From Novipirellula artificiosorum (GTDB lineage: Bacteria; Planctomycetota; Planctomycetia; Pirellulales; Pirellulaceae), in the NCBI RefSeq assembly GCF_007860135.1, contig NZ_SJPV01000002.1, forward strand, positions 333,055 to 397,054: a stretch of DNA of 64,000 bases. The letters run 5' to 3'. Numbering within the stretch: the stretch's first letter is position 1; each line of letters opens with the position of its first letter. This document shows, in pieces, positions 34,452 to 43,843 of the stretch. A program made the position numbers and the translations under genes. The notes beneath the pieces were generated by a model. It was not told where the DNA came from. It ran no database searches and saw nothing but the letters and a program-made list of their open reading frames with translations.

Positions 34452-36343
34452 GCCGCGATCTCACGCGATTTCAGGAAGAAGTAGCTGACCATGAAGGCCA
34501 AAATGCAATACCCGAGCGTGGCGGCCGCGTGGCGTGCCAACAATGCTCCGAAAATGTCGAACCCACTGGCCGCATACTCGGCCGTCCCCACCATTTTTGG
34601 CAAGTTCGGCAGTGCGGTTGCGATCGCATCGAGGGTGTAGACGATACCGGCGTCTGCGGTTTGAATCACTTTGCCAGCCAAAGCGTCGACGTCCAACTGG
34701 GTGGTCATCGCGTCCTGTTTCAGCAGCCGCACCATCGATTCGATCGGCCCGCCACCGCGGTCGACCCCCGAGTCGATATAGAAACGCGTGTCGTAGACCT
34801 GTTCGGCCGAGAATCCCAACAGCACGCAGACAAACGTGGCAACCATCGCCACCGGACCGCTCAAAAAGGTGCTGAACATCACGCCAAATGCGGTCACCAT
34901 CGTCATTTGAAGCCAGATCGAAATGTAGGCTTTGGTCAGGTTCCAGGCAAAGCTGTTCTCACCGGCTCGCAAGTACACGCCACTCTTGGTCACTCCAAGA
35001 TATTGGCCGCTATCGAGACAGCGAATTTGAATCATCAAATCCCCATTCTCGTCGACCAAATCCTCAAAGACGTTAAGCATTCGCGTTTCGTTACCATCGG
35101 TGCCTTCGATCGAAAGCGGCAACAGCTTCTCATCGACAGTGTATTCGTCAACGATGAACGTAATCGGGTTACTGCTGATCGACTTTTGCGGATGCTTCAT
35201 CGTGATCGAGCCACGAATGCCCGTGACGATGTCCCCTTTGAAGCTCCGATAGGCTCGAATCGACATATCCAACGGCAACCCATCGAGATAGCGAGCGGGC
35301 GTCACGTCATGAAACGTGAACTCCGCCACGCCGAGCGTGCCACCTTCGACGTAACCATGCTCGGCTCGCCGAGGACCTTTGGTGACCCCGACCAAACGCG
35401 AAATCCCCGCGCTGCCATAGCCTTCTTGAACCTTTTCGTTTCCAACGTCGATCCCGGCATCCTGCTCATCACCTTGGCGATCGTAAAATTGAATTTCCCC
35501 ATAGGAAGGGATCCGAGCGCGAAGGGCACCGGTGACCGGCCCGATCGAAAACGTACCGTCCTCGCGATGGGTGACCACATGACGATGGCCGCGAACCATG
35601 TCGGTCAAACCGAGGCCACCCGTACCGGGATCGATGGTAAAGCCATGACTGTGACCGTTGCGAAAATCGGTTTCCCCTTCGAGTCGCCCGCTGCTGAGTT
35701 CTTCGACGTCAGCCACTTCCAGGTGAGTGTGCCGAATCCCGCGCGTGACAAACAAGTAGCTAGCCAACCCCATCGGGATCAAAATCATCGTTCCGACACC
35801 CACAAAACCGAGCATCCGTCCGAGTACGATTTCCGTAGGCCGCACAGGCTTGGTGACAATCGTGTAGATCGTTTTACTTTTGATATCCGCCGGCAACGAA
35901 AAGGCGCTGATGAACAATGCCAGTGCAAGAATCAAGTAGTTGGTCGCCGTCAAAACAAAGCTGATGTAGAGACGTGCGGGATCGTCGCTTTCGGGATTCA
36001 AGTACCAACCGGCCAACAACAATCCGACCACGAACAGACCGACCACAAACAAAACTCTGCGGCGAATCGCTTCTTTGAACGCCAATCTCGCAAGGGCAAG
36101 GACACGGCGTGCCGATGTGCCTGGCAGATCGAATCGCACCAAGTCACGAACGACGCGTGCGACCGCATAGAAACCTTCACTCGGTCCATACCGGGCGGCA
36201 GAAATGATGTAGCCGCCGATCAATCCGAGTACGATTGCCAGGACGAACAGCACGACCCCTTGCAACAGCGCACTTTCCAAAAACGCATCAGGCCGCATCA
36301 ACCACTCGTAGAAGGACCAAAAATCATCGGGTTGCAGCGTCAT
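34448..36343 (-). CDS. ABC-2-type exporter permease
   Basis: The 631-residue protein has membrane helices at both ends ([18 protein letters not shown] near 28-46; [19 protein letters not shown]; a group at 145-210; and a C-terminal group from about 460) with a long extracytoplasmic part between them. The stretch [18 protein letters not shown] is characteristic of ABC-2 permeases of the GldF/NosY type. The large inserted region (about 220-460) is soluble and beta-rich, larger than in usual permeases. It overlaps the ATPase gene by ATGA at 36340-36343 and forms the transport channel for it. Confidence 0.87.
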   Translation of the reverse strand: MTLQPDDFWSFYEWLMRPDAFLESALLQGVVLFVLAIVLGLIGGYIISAARYGPSEGFYAVARVVRDLVRFDLPGTSARRVLALARLAFKEAIRRRVLFVVGLFVVGLLLAGWYLNPESDDPARLYISFVLTATNYLILALALFISAFSLPADIKSKTIYTIVTKPVRPTEIVLGRMLGFVGVGTMILIPMGLASYLFVTRGIRHTHLEVADVEELSSGRLEGETDFRNGHSHGFTIDPGTGGLGLTDMVRGHRHVVTHREDGTFSIGPVTGALRARIPSYGEIQFYDRQGDEQDAGIDVGNEKVQEGYGSAGISRLVGVTKGPRRAEHGYVEGGTLGVAEFTFHDVTPARYLDGLPLDMSIRAYRSFKGDIVTGIRGSITMKHPQKSISSNPITFIVDEYTVDEKLLPLSIEGTDGNETRMLNVFEDLVDENGDLMIQIRCLDSGQYLGVTKSGVYLRAGENSFAWNLTKAYISIWLQMTMVTAFGVMFSTFLSGPVAMVATFVCVLLGFSAEQVYDTRFYIDSGVDRGGGPIESMVRLLKQDAMTTQLDVDALAGKVIQTADAGIVYTLDAIATALPNLPKMVGTAEYAASGFDIFGALLARHAAATLGYCILAFMVSYFFLKSREIAA

Positions 36344-37410
36344 TGACCGGCACCCTCCGAATCACCTTCGCTCGATGCACGGTCGGCGTTCGGCGAATCG
36401 CTTGCAGCGGCGTTCGCCGCATCCGCCGAGACACGCCGTGCCCCAGGCCGGGCTTCACTTTCGCGAACGATATTGAGAAACAAATCCTCCATCGTCGCGG
36501 TGGGATTGTCGATCGAATCGACCGTGCCGCCATGACGACGAATCACTTCAGCGATTTCAGCCTTGGCGGCGTCCGTGACCCCGCGAGCGTGCACTTCCGT
36601 CACGTCTTGAACTTTCAGCAAGTCGGAAACGCGACCGAGTTCCTTCAATTCCCCTTGGTGCAATATCGCGACTCGATCGCAAACGTCCTGAACATCGGCC
36701 AGTTGGTGGCTACACAACAAAACCGTCTTGCCTTGATCACGCAGCGCCAAAATCAAGTCCTTCATCTCTCGAGTTCCGATCGGATCAAGTCCCGTGGTCG
36801 GCTCGTCGAGCAGAATCAAATCGGGGTCATTGATCAGCGCCTGAGCCAATCCAACACGCCGGGTCATTCCCTTACTGTATTCGCGAAGCTGACGGTGCTT
36901 GGCGCCTTGCAGCCCAACCAATTGAATCAATTCGTCGACCCGGCGGCGGCGGTCTGCACCCGACATGTCGAACAACCTGCCATAGAAATCGAGCGTTTCT
37001 TCGGCGGTCAGAAACTTGTACAGGTACGATTCTTCGGGCAAGTAACCAATTCGCTCGTTCTTGCTCGTTTCCGAGGCGTCTTTGTCGAAGACCAGCACCC
37101 GACCGCTGGAAGGGAACAGCAGCCCAAGAATCAACTTGATCGTGGTCGATTTGCCCGAGCCGTTTGGGCCGAGCAGCCCGAAAATCTCGCCTGGACGAAC
37201 CTCGATGTCGAGCGACTTCAGGGCGTGGACCTTCTTTCGCCCCCAAAAGTCACGAAAGATCTTGCTGAGGTTTCGGGTTTCGATCACCACCCCCGAATCG
37301 GTGTCCGCAGAATGGGTTTGGGCGGCGGGGCTGGCAGGATCAGCGACCGCAGTAGCATCGGTATCCACGAGCAAACGCTTCCGTTGTAGAGAAGTGGGAA
37401 CAAGAACCAT
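36340..37410 (-). CDS. ABC transporter ATP-binding protein
   Basis: The 356-residue ATPase has Walker [10 protein letters not shown] at 81-89, a signature variant [15 protein letters not shown], Walker [14 protein letters not shown] and switch CSHQLADV. The C-terminal domain ends in an Ala/Ser/Asp-rich tail. It matches the ATPases that pair with ABC-2 permeases. The first 40 residues precede the ABC domain and are not conserved in form, so the true start may be later; no better start with a ribosome site was seen. It is the first gene of a three-gene operon and is divergent from folC. Confidence 0.9.
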   Translation of the reverse strand: MVLVPTSLQRKRLLVDTDATAVADPASPAAQTHSADTDSGVVIETRNLSKIFRDFWGRKKVHALKSLDIEVRPGEIFGLLGPNGSGKSTTIKLILGLLFPSSGRVLVFDKDASETSKNERIGYLPEESYLYKFLTAEETLDFYGRLFDMSGADRRRRVDELIQLVGLQGAKHRQLREYSKGMTRRVGLAQALINDPDLILLDEPTTGLDPIGTREMKDLILALRDQGKTVLLCSHQLADVQDVCDRVAILHQGELKELGRVSDLLKVQDVTEVHARGVTDAAKAEIAEVIRRHGGTVDSIDNPTATMEDLFLNIVRESEARPGARRVSADAANAAASDSPNADRASSEGDSEGAGQ

Positions 37411-37571
37411 GAAATTTATAGGTTTTTACGTTACGGCATCATTTCAGAAAGGGTTCGTTTTTTTGTCGACCGGACCCTTTTCGCGACCTAGGGCAATTGC
37501 AAAGCCTTTGCTCGGCAGCCTAAAAAGGACGTCTTACTGTCGCTCACTCTTCGGCTTGGCAAGCGAACCCG

Positions 37572-39053
37572 TTGACCTCTTCTGCAAACGAATCGACCCC
37601 TTTTACGAACGGATCGACCCGGCCGGACTCGCCCCAAGCCGCCAGCCCCGGAGACCCGTCGGCCCACCAGGCGTCGTTGCGGTTCCTCTACGACCGAATC
37701 AATTACGAAGGGGCACCCTCGCAGGGTGCAAACTACCCGTTTCGGCTGCGTCGAATGCGGGACTTGATCCGCCGGCTGGGGCTGGAAGCCTATTTGGCGT
37801 CCGACTCTTCCTCTTCGACGCCCCCCCCCAAGCCCTTGGTCCACATCGCCGGAACGAAGGGAAAAGGGTCGACCGCGTCGATGGTGGCCGCCATGTTATC
37901 GGCAGCCGGCTACCGAACGGGACTCTACACGTCGCCTCATTTGACAGCCTTGGAAGAGCGGTTCCGGATCGATTCGCTGCCGTGTCGGCAAGTAGATTTG
38001 GTGCAATTGGTTGACCGAATCCGGTCAGTGGCGACGGCGATGGATTGCGACAGCGAATTAGCGCCCACTTTCTTTGAACTCACCACCGCGATCGCCGTTT
38101 TGCATTTTCACTTGCAATCCTGTGACGCCATCGTTCTCGAAACGGGCCTCGGCGGACGGCTAGACAGCACCAACGTGTTTGCCTCTTCGGTCACGGCGAT
38201 CACCAGTATCGGGCTGGACCATCAGCACGTGCTGGGCAACACGATTGCTGAAATTGCAAGCGAAAAGGCAGGCATCATGAAACCGTCGGTTCCCGTGGTT
38301 TCGGCGGTTTCTCGCCCCGAGGCGGTCCAAACGGTTCACCGCAAAGCGGCAGGCATGGATTTGCCACTTTTTCAATATGGCCGCGATTTTGATTGCGACG
38401 CGACCCCTCGCCCCGATTGGGGGAGCCAGTTTCAATACCGTGGCCGAACGCCACCGTTGAGACCAAACCATCAAGCCCCGTTGGCACTCGAAGGTGACCA
38501 CCAAGCGAACAACGCAGCAGTCGCCGTGGCAATTGTCGACTTGTTGAATGCCCAGGGGTTGCCGGTCAGCAACGATGCCGTTTCCCGTGGCCTGGGGAAC
38601 CTCACCTGTGAGGCGAGGATCGAACGCTTCACACTGAGGCAAGACGTTGTTGCCATCTTGGACGCGGCGCACAATCCCGATTCAATCGATGCGCTTGTGC
38701 AAACCTTAAAGCCGCGTTTGGCGACCCGCCCGATCACGGTCGTTTTTGCAACCAGCCGCGACAAAGATGCGCAGACCATGCTTGATTGGTTATCCCCTTT
38801 GGCGACTCACCTCATCCTGACGCGGTATGTCGGTAACCCTCGCTATCGGGAGCCAAGCAAGTTGCGAGCAATGGTCGACGAATCCCGGATCGGGAAATCA
38901 GGGCTCGAATCCATCACCGTCTTGGAAGATCCCATCGAGGCCTGCGAAGTGGGACTGGCCAAAGCCACGCCGGGCGGTGCCGTGGTGATTTGTGGCTCCT
39001 TCTTTTTGGCTGCCGAAACACGATCCTGGCTTCAAGGGAAATCAAAATCCTGA
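37572..39053 (+). CDS. folC: Folylpolyglutamate / dihydrofolate synthase
   Basis: The 493-residue protein has the Mur-ligase-like fold of FolC. Visible are the P-loop GTKGKGSTA, TSPHLTALEERFRID, the omega-loop-type LETGLGGRLDSTN, the metal site SIGLDHQHVLG, SEKAGIMKP and ILDAAHNPDS. It adds glutamates to folates, and possibly glutamate to dihydropteroate. The frame begins at TTG 37572 with about 30 low-complexity residues (Ser/Pro-rich) before the conserved ASLRFLYDRINYEG, so the true start is uncertain. It lies divergent to the ABC operon. Confidence 0.9.
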   Translation: MTSSANESTPFTNGSTRPDSPQAASPGDPSAHQASLRFLYDRINYEGAPSQGANYPFRLRRMRDLIRRLGLEAYLASDSSSSTPPPKPLVHIAGTKGKGSTASMVAAMLSAAGYRTGLYTSPHLTALEERFRIDSLPCRQVDLVQLVDRIRSVATAMDCDSELAPTFFELTTAIAVLHFHLQSCDAIVLETGLGGRLDSTNVFASSVTAITSIGLDHQHVLGNTIAEIASEKAGIMKPSVPVVSAVSRPEAVQTVHRKAAGMDLPLFQYGRDFDCDATPRPDWGSQFQYRGRTPPLRPNHQAPLALEGDHQANNAAVAVAIVDLLNAQGLPVSNDAVSRGLGNLTCEARIERFTLRQDVVAILDAAHNPDSIDALVQTLKPRLATRPITVVFATSRDKDAQTMLDWLSPLATHLILTRYVGNPRYREPSKLRAMVDESRIGKSGLESITVLEDPIEACEVGLAKATPGGAVVICGSFFLAAETRSWLQGKSKS

Positions 39054-39151
39054 GCTGGTAGTCGCTTTTTGGCTAGACGAACCCACCTTCGATTGCACAC
39101 AATGGATAGAGTGAGAGCGCGTCGCCCCTTGGCAGCGGAGGAGGAATCGCA

Positions 39152-39940
39152 ATGCCGAAACAATTGACTGCAGTGGCCGTGATCGATCTTGGCGATTTTG
39201 CACAACCGGCCGCCCAAGCGACGCTGGCTCGGTTTTCTCAGCGGAGCCTTGCCGGCCAACCGCTTGTCCTTCGGATGGCTCGCCGGTTGAGCGAATGCCA
39301 ACTGGTCGACCAGGTAATGGTGGTCGGGTCCAACATGCCGTCGGAGGTGTTGACCTCGGGCATCGCGGGAATCGGCGGTGTTGCCGGTATTGGGTCGTTG
39401 AATTTGGGATCCTGTCACGTGTGCGAACGATTGAGTGCGGCAGCAGACCACTGCCATGCCGATTGGGTGCTCCGCGTTCCCTGCAACCAACCGTTTGTTG
39501 ATCCTGTCTTGGTTGATCAATTGCTTGCCAAGGCGTTCGCGGCTGATCATTGCGACTACCTCGGTTATGCCTCGAGCACGGGGGATGCGGGGTGCGTCGA
39601 TCGTTTGGGGCTGGTAGGGGAAGCCTGCCATGCGGATGCCTTGCGACGACTTCGACGGAACGCCGACCGCTTGCCAGCGGACGATTCCGCGTCGATTGCG
39701 TCGTGGCTTGAGAATTCGCCTGGCGTCTATCAACTGAAATTTGTGCCACTTCCGAGTCAATTGGATCGCAAGGATTTGCGATTTGCAGTCCAAGACGAAC
39801 TTGATTGGGATGACGCGGAATTGTTATGTGACACCGTGATCAATGACGATTCGGCGTGGCAGCGGTTGGCAGAGATCGTCACCTCGAACGAAAGTTTGCG
39901 GTCCTCGATGGAAAGCCGCAACACTGAAGACCCCTCCTAA
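39152..39940 (+). CDS. SpsF-like nucleotidyltransferase-fold protein
   Basis: The 262-residue protein follows a strong ribosome site (GGAGGAGG). The layout is that of CMP-sugar synthetases of the SpsF/KdsB kind: a first strand, a segment SLAGQPLVLRMARRL, VDQVMVVGS, DWVLRVPCNQPFVDPVLVDQLL (in the place of RxxxDCPxxxP), and a late LRFAVQDELDWDDAELL like the LTVDTxED end. The nucleotide-binding RxxSxRLPGK is only partly kept (RFSQRSLAGQ), so activity is uncertain. A role in making an activated sugar for the cell envelope is an inference. A good intrinsic terminator follows at 39984. Confidence 0.66.
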   Translation: MPKQLTAVAVIDLGDFAQPAAQATLARFSQRSLAGQPLVLRMARRLSECQLVDQVMVVGSNMPSEVLTSGIAGIGGVAGIGSLNLGSCHVCERLSAAADHCHADWVLRVPCNQPFVDPVLVDQLLAKAFAADHCDYLGYASSTGDAGCVDRLGLVGEACHADALRRLRRNADRLPADDSASIASWLENSPGVYQLKFVPLPSQLDRKDLRFAVQDELDWDDAELLCDTVINDDSAWQRLAEIVTSNESLRSSMESRNTEDPS

Positions 39941-39983
39941 TCAGCAAAGTTTACCTCAAGCATCCAGTTCCCATGACCGATAC

Positions 39984-40018
39984 AAACCGATGCCCGCAGA
40001 CGGGTCATCGGTTTTTTG
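39984..40018 (+). terminator. Strong intrinsic terminator
   Basis: The stem AAACCGATGCCCG pairs with CGGGTCATCGGTTT (one bulged T), loop CAGA, and is followed by TTTTTTGTTT. It ends the transcript of the SpsF-like gene on the plus strand and insulates the lipoprotein gene at 40059. Confidence 0.85.
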
Positions 40019-40058
40019 TTTGCGCGTTCGTCTCTCCCTCATTCGGACCCCCCGTGTC

Positions 40059-40535
40059 ATGGATGCATCGCCGTATTTCGCCAAGCGATTTCGAATTCTT
40101 TTTCTCGGATGCCTGATGCTGGGATTTTTGCCTTCGCTAGGCTGCCGCATCTGCGCGGATTGTGAAGATCTTGCCTACCCCGCCTATGGTGGGGCTTGGG
40201 AGCGGACGCGACGAGAGGACGGCCGAGTGGGCAGTCTTTTCGATCCCGCCGGAGCGAGGAACGCACAATTGGTCGACCGCGACACGCCCTTGGACCCGGA
40301 CGAGTTAGAACGAGCAAAACGCAAAAATGACCCTGAGGAGGGGATCGATGGCGAGGATCCATCGCTCGATGAAGCCGACTCCGATTCGTCGCAGGATTCG
40401 GATCCGGACGGAGATGAGGGCGAATCGCTGAGAAAAGAAAAGCAGCAGCAGTTGAGGGATTTGGATCTCGACGATATCCGAGCGTCGTCGAGGGAGCCGC
40501 AAGCGAATTTGACGATGAACGCCCCGGAGTGGTGA
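40059..40535 (+). CDS. Acidic lipoprotein, function unknown
   Basis: The 158-residue protein has a lipoprotein signal (FLGCLMLGFLPSLGC) with lipid-bearing Cys in LGCRICADC. A conserved-looking core YPAYGGAWERTRREDGRVGSLF follows. The C-terminal half is strongly acidic (Asp/Glu/Ser, about 85-125) and probably disordered. ATG 40059 is chosen because it begins the signal; the frame is open upstream without a leader. No function is suggested by the sequence. It sits upstream of apt, separated by 103 bp. Confidence 0.72.
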   Translation: MDASPYFAKRFRILFLGCLMLGFLPSLGCRICADCEDLAYPAYGGAWERTRREDGRVGSLFDPAGARNAQLVDRDTPLDPDELERAKRKNDPEEGIDGEDPSLDEADSDSSQDSDPDGDEGESLRKEKQQQLRDLDLDDIRASSREPQANLTMNAPEW

Positions 40536-40638
40536 ATCGCGGACTCCTTTGCATCCAGCCGCCGGGTAACTTAGGCTATTCCGATGCGAACCTGCACAGC
40601 GTTCGTTTGCCTTTCCCTTCCTCCTGCAGCCATGAGCC

Positions 40639-41214
40639 ATGCTAGATTTACGACACTACGTTCGTGATATCCCCGACTACCCCAAGCCGGGGATTCTGTT
40701 TCGAGACATCACGCCGATGTTGGCCGCCCCGGCAGCACTCCGCGGCGCAGTCGAAGCGATGGCCGAGCCGTTTCTTGATCACAAGATCGACATTGTTGCC
40801 TCGGCAGAAGCTCGCGGGTTCATCTTTGCCGCGCCACTCGCGATTCGACTGGGGGCCGGATTCGTACCGATCCGAAAACCGGGAAAATTGCCGTTCGACC
40901 TGCACTCGTTTGCCTACGAGTTGGAATACGGCTCCGATGAACTCCAGATTCACGTCGATGGAATCAAGCCGGGCCAACGCGTGTTGATTGTCGACGACCT
41001 CTTGGCCACGGGGGGGACCATGGAGGCTTGCTGCCGATTGCTGGAACAGTGCGACGCCGAGATCGTCGGCTGCTCGTTCCTGATCCATTTGGTTCAACTC
41101 GGGGGCGAAGCGAGGCTGAACCCCTACTTGGTTCACTCGGTGCTTCGGTATGACCAAGATGATAACGAAGTGGAGTTGAGTGCCCAGAACGAGCCACCGG
41201 GGCCGCTGGCGTAG
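40639..41214 (+). CDS. apt: Adenine phosphoribosyltransferase
   Basis: The 191-residue protein begins LRHYVRDIPDYPKPGILFRDITPML, typical of Apt, and has the PRPP-binding motif VLIVDDLLATGGT. ASAEARGFIFAAPLA and IRKPGKLPF are the other family marks. It converts adenine and PRPP to AMP in purine salvage, in the cytoplasm. Length is normal for the family (about 170-190). It is transcribed alone. Confidence 0.94.
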   Translation: MLDLRHYVRDIPDYPKPGILFRDITPMLAAPAALRGAVEAMAEPFLDHKIDIVASAEARGFIFAAPLAIRLGAGFVPIRKPGKLPFDLHSFAYELEYGSDELQIHVDGIKPGQRVLIVDDLLATGGTMEACCRLLEQCDAEIVGCSFLIHLVQLGGEARLNPYLVHSVLRYDQDDNEVELSAQNEPPGPLA

Positions 41215-41268
41215 AATCAAGCGTTCCCTGAGGGGGGCCCACGGCTGGCTCCGCACCACCGGCCTTGC

Positions 41269-41826
41269 TCAAAACCACTGGTCCATTTGGTGACTCACGC
41301 CTGAGGCCAACCACTGGAAGGTTGATTGAATACGACTCGAAGTGCCCAGTTTTTCGCCGAGTCCAGGTGAGGCCAAAACGGCGAACAGGGCCAACACGAA
41401 TCCGCCAAACGCGACTGCCGCATTGCTGGGGTCATCGAACCGGCCGCCACCGAAGCGGACCAACCAGGACGACCGAATCGGTTCCGGCTTGGTCAGATCT
41501 CGCAAACGCCTCAGTCCCAGCTGGACATGTCCATCGGGCGAATTGAAGATCCATTGTGGATGAACTTCGATTCGAGCGCCGTCGTAGTTGAGTTCCCAGG
41601 GTCCACCGACTTGGATGCGAGCGGCATGCTTCGGTTTGACGGTGACCGTGAATCCTTCAATCGACGTTTCCTGGACAATGGCCTTGATCTTTCGCCGCCC
41701 GATTCGAATGATGGCGTGCCCATCGGATTCTTGAACGGGACAACGGAAAAAGCGTTGCTGACCTTCGACGTAACTCGATTCGGCCTGTGTATCGGTAGCA
41801 AGATTCATCGGAGAAAAGTCTTCCAT
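41269..41826 (-). CDS. PilZ-like domain protein with C-terminal membrane helix
   Basis: From ATG 41826 the protein has 185 residues; the frame extends to 41940 but the extra residues have no conserved form. Residues about 20-115 look like a PilZ barrel (QQRFFRCPV, IGRRKIKAIVQETSIEGFTV, YDGARIEVHPQWI), with the RxxxR and the loop before S-x-x-G only partly matching the c-di-GMP-binding consensus. A single membrane helix follows (AVAFGGFVLALFAVLAS, about 145-162). It may bind c-di-GMP, for example from the cyclase at 19803, but binding residues are imperfect. Confidence 0.65.
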   Translation of the reverse strand: MEDFSPMNLATDTQAESSYVEGQQRFFRCPVQESDGHAIIRIGRRKIKAIVQETSIEGFTVTVKPKHAARIQVGGPWELNYDGARIEVHPQWIFNSPDGHVQLGLRRLRDLTKPEPIRSSWLVRFGGGRFDDPSNAAVAFGGFVLALFAVLASPGLGEKLGTSSRIQSTFQWLASGVSHQMDQWF

Positions 41827-42068
41827 CGTATGCGGGGCAATGGATTGTCTTGGTAATAGAACGAAAAGAGGTGAGTCACAGCAGCTTCCCCCGCGGTATG
41901 ACTCTCCAGTGAACCCTACCCGATAAATCAAGCGAAGCAAAAAAACTCGGTTTTTCGAATTAGAAAAAAGAACCGAACTCGGGTGTCCGCAACGACTGTA
42001 GCGAATGTAGCGGGGCTGCGTCGCAAACCAGTACCGCCCTCGGCCTGAACGATGCGACTCGGCGAATC

Positions 42069-43502
42069 TTAAGAAGCGTATTGCAATCGTGGGTCATCAA
42101 GCCCAAGACGTTTCATCTTCTTGTAGAGTGTCGTGCGATTGATATCGAGTGCTTCGGCCGTGGCTGCACGATTCCATTGATGCTCCCGAAGCGATTGCAG
42201 AATGATGATCCGCTCGGGACCCTCCAGGGCTTCACGAAGACTTCTGCCACTGAGATCGCTTAGCGAGCGTGTCGGAGAAGACGCCGAGTCGATCGCAGAG
42301 CTGGCAAAGGTCACATCCCCGTTTCGCCCCGTCAATTCCGGTGGCAGATCCTCCATCGTCAACGTCGAATTGCGACTGAGCAGCACTGCTCGCTCGACAA
42401 CATTTTCCAGTTGACGCACGTTGCCTGGCCAACCATACGATTGCAGTGCCGCGATGGCTTCACGGTCAAATCCATCGATGTCACGATCACTTGCTTCAGC
42501 CGCTTCACGCAAAAAGTGGTCGACCAACAAGGGAATGTCTCCCACGCGTTCGCGCAGCGGCGGGATCACGATGTTGACGACATTCACACGGTAATACAAA
42601 TCTTGACGAAACGCCCCACTGGCGACCGCTTTGGACAAGTCTTCGTTCGTCGCCAAGATGACACGCGTGTCAACGCTGTGAGTCTCGGACCCGCCAAGAG
42701 GCTCGAACTGAAACTCCTGCAAAACACGCAGCAATTTGACTTGCATTGCGGGGGTGGCGGTTGCAATCTCATCAAGGAACAGCGTTCCACCGTCGGCCAA
42801 TTGAAACTTTCCCAGACGATTTCCGGTCGCTCCCGTAAACGCGCCTGCCACATGCCCAAACAGTTCACTTTCGAGCAGGTTGTCTGGTAAGGCTCCGCAA
42901 GCGACTTCGATGAACGGACCGCTACGACGGGCACTGCGAGAGTGAATCGCGCGGGCGATCATGCTTTTCCCGGTGCCATTCTCGCCCGTGATCAAGACCG
43001 ATGCACGCGCGTCCGCAACCGAGTCCACGACATCAAAAACCTTCAACATTCGGTAGTCGTGGCTGAGAATGTTCTCCATTCCACTGCGTCGGTCGAGCTG
43101 TTGCCGCAGCGTTTCGTTTTCTTGCGAAATTTTGCGTTGGTGGACCGATCGCTCGATGGCCAACGTGAGTTCTTCATCAATCAATGGCTTGGTGAGCAGA
43201 TCGTAGGCACCCGCTCGCACCGCCTCGACCGCTGTAGCGGGTGTTGCATAGCCCGTCACCACCAACACCGACGTGTCGGGATGCTCTTTTCGTGAGTACG
43301 CGATCAGGTCAAAACCGTCCTCGTGCCCCAACCGCAAATCGGTGATCACGAGATCAAATGAGCGTTTACGCAAACTCGATTTTGCTGTACCGAGTGATTC
43401 CGCGGTGACCACTTCATACCCCATTTCACGAAGCCACATGGCCATCGAGTCGGCTAGATGAAAGTCGTCGTCGACCAACAGAATCGATGCTGCGCTCGTC
43501 AT
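42069..43502 (-). CDS. NtrC-family sigma-54-dependent response regulator
   Basis: From ATG 43502 the protein has 477 residues. The receiver domain carries D55 (VITDLRLG) and K105. An AAA+ domain follows with Walker A GENGTGKS at 173-180, GAFTGA at 220-225 (contacts sigma-54), and the sensor region. A Fis-type helix-turn-helix at the end is [18 protein letters not shown]. It activates sigma-54 promoters after phosphorylation. The frame is open to 43622, but the added 40 residues are low in conservation and 43502 gives the normal receiver start. No histidine kinase lies next to it. Target genes are unknown. Confidence 0.93.
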   Translation of the reverse strand: MTSAASILLVDDDFHLADSMAMWLREMGYEVVTAESLGTAKSSLRKRSFDLVITDLRLGHEDGFDLIAYSRKEHPDTSVLVVTGYATPATAVEAVRAGAYDLLTKPLIDEELTLAIERSVHQRKISQENETLRQQLDRRSGMENILSHDYRMLKVFDVVDSVADARASVLITGENGTGKSMIARAIHSRSARRSGPFIEVACGALPDNLLESELFGHVAGAFTGATGNRLGKFQLADGGTLFLDEIATATPAMQVKLLRVLQEFQFEPLGGSETHSVDTRVILATNEDLSKAVASGAFRQDLYYRVNVVNIVIPPLRERVGDIPLLVDHFLREAAEASDRDIDGFDREAIAALQSYGWPGNVRQLENVVERAVLLSRNSTLTMEDLPPELTGRNGDVTFASSAIDSASSPTRSLSDLSGRSLREALEGPERIIILQSLREHQWNRAATAEALDINRTTLYKKMKRLGLDDPRLQYAS

Positions 43503-43843
43503 GGGTAACTGCGGTGCAGGGGTGGTTCGGGATGGAATCGGGAGGCCAAGGAGATGGACCTTCGTCGATGAACTCGGAGCAAAAACCCACTCGGGTGAGT
43601 CGCGAATGGGTGTAAACACCATGGTTATTTAGGTCACAACTAGGCAGCGGTCAAAAAAAGCGGCCGGTTCGCGGCTGGCCAGCGACCACACCGCAGCCAG
43701 GTCCAGCCTCGCCGAATGGACTGTAACTTGTTTTCTGGAAGACACTTAGCAATCAAGGACGGGCAGCCGGAAACGCCAGCAACCCGAGGACTCGATTGGT
43801 GTAAAATCAAGTCATCTTCTCTTCACATTGGAAACGGTAGCTC
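43503..43843. other. Divergent region between the regulator and cytochrome genes
   Basis: These 341 bp separate the NtrC-type gene (leftward) and the di-haem cytochrome gene (rightward). A GC-rich imperfect palindrome, GCGGCCGGTTCGCGGCTGGCC, lies near 43660-43680. No gene is seen apart from the non-conserved upstream extension of the regulator frame. A GAAAC...GGTAG stretch just before 43844 probably holds the ribosome site. Confidence 0.4.

Noticed and set aside
34436..36346. 636-residue plus-strand frame opposite the ABC permease
   Set aside because: Its composition (very high His, Arg and Gln) is typical of an antisense shadow; the minus-strand gene has membrane helices and ATGA coupling on both sides.
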